A stretch of 5,795 nt of DNA from Anaerolineales bacterium (GTDB lineage: Bacteria > Chloroflexota > Anaerolineae > Anaerolineales > DRMV01). The notes under the pieces are model-generated. The model was given only the letters and a program-made list of their open reading frames with translations, was not told where the DNA came from and did no database searches. The position numbers and the translations under genes are program-made. Positions 5,774 through 5,795 of this stretch are shown here, one piece after another (the first letter of the stretch is position 1; each line of letters opens with the position of its first letter). The stretch covers positions 1-5,795 of the forward strand of contig WFVP01000095.1 in the NCBI GenBank assembly GCA_015491595.1. Direction: 5' to 3'.

Positions 5774-5795
5774 CCATAGGGGCCCCCTCTTTTGC

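Noticed and set aside
5776..5794. AGGGGCCCCCT followed by CTTTT at the right edge as a terminator.
   Set aside because: The arms leave no room for a loop unless most pairs are opened, and the T-run is short and next to the window edge.
5749..5795. Open minus-strand frame from the right edge ending in TGA at 5749 (reads GFTLLLEQ at its end), possible tail of an upstream gene.
   Set aside because: Only about 15 codons are visible and another frame is equally open, so a coding claim cannot be supported.

Overview
This is a 5.8 kb, high-GC, gene-dense bacterial window. It holds seven complete protein genes and one gene cut by the left edge. I see no tRNA, rRNA, CRISPR array, insertion sequence or phage gene. 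Codons rich in Leu, Arg, Ala, Pro and Gly, Shine-Dalgarno sites and a TATAAT-type promoter mark it as bacterial. The gene types recall Chloroflexota (Anaerolineae-like) genomes, but that is only an impression and nothing in the window fixes the taxonomy.

Left part (1-1273, minus strand): an M24B aminopeptidase/Xaa-Pro dipeptidase gene (158-1273) runs toward the left edge. It is followed, almost touching, by the first 50 codons of a protein with an N-terminal membrane segment (1-150). Middle (1296-2123, plus strand): a CbiQ/EcfT-type transmembrane component of an ECF vitamin/metal transporter stands alone. It is divergent from the peptidase, with only 22 bp between the two start codons.

Right part (2150-5682, minus strand): five genes are packed head to tail. 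In transcription order they are a histone-deacetylase-family (AcuC-like) Zn amidohydrolase, an M50 site-2-type membrane protease, an HD-domain hydrolase, a DUF218 (SanA/YdcF) membrane protein and an RNase H with an N-terminal hybrid-binding domain. Junctions are +27, -13, -4 and +25 bp, so a single operon is likely. A good sigma70-type promoter (extended -10) lies so close to the first start codon that the mRNA should be nearly leaderless. The operon converges on ecfT, with 26 bp between the stop codons.

The genes look like housekeeping, envelope and stress functions (peptide turnover, micronutrient uptake, deacetylation, membrane proteolysis, RNA:DNA hybrid removal). I find no convincing new defence or mobile system. 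The most notable points are the near-leaderless promoter, the compact divergent start region, the orphan EcfT with an altered second Ala-Arg-Gly motif, and the unusual five-hydrolase operon. All functions are assigned by reading motifs, not by database search.
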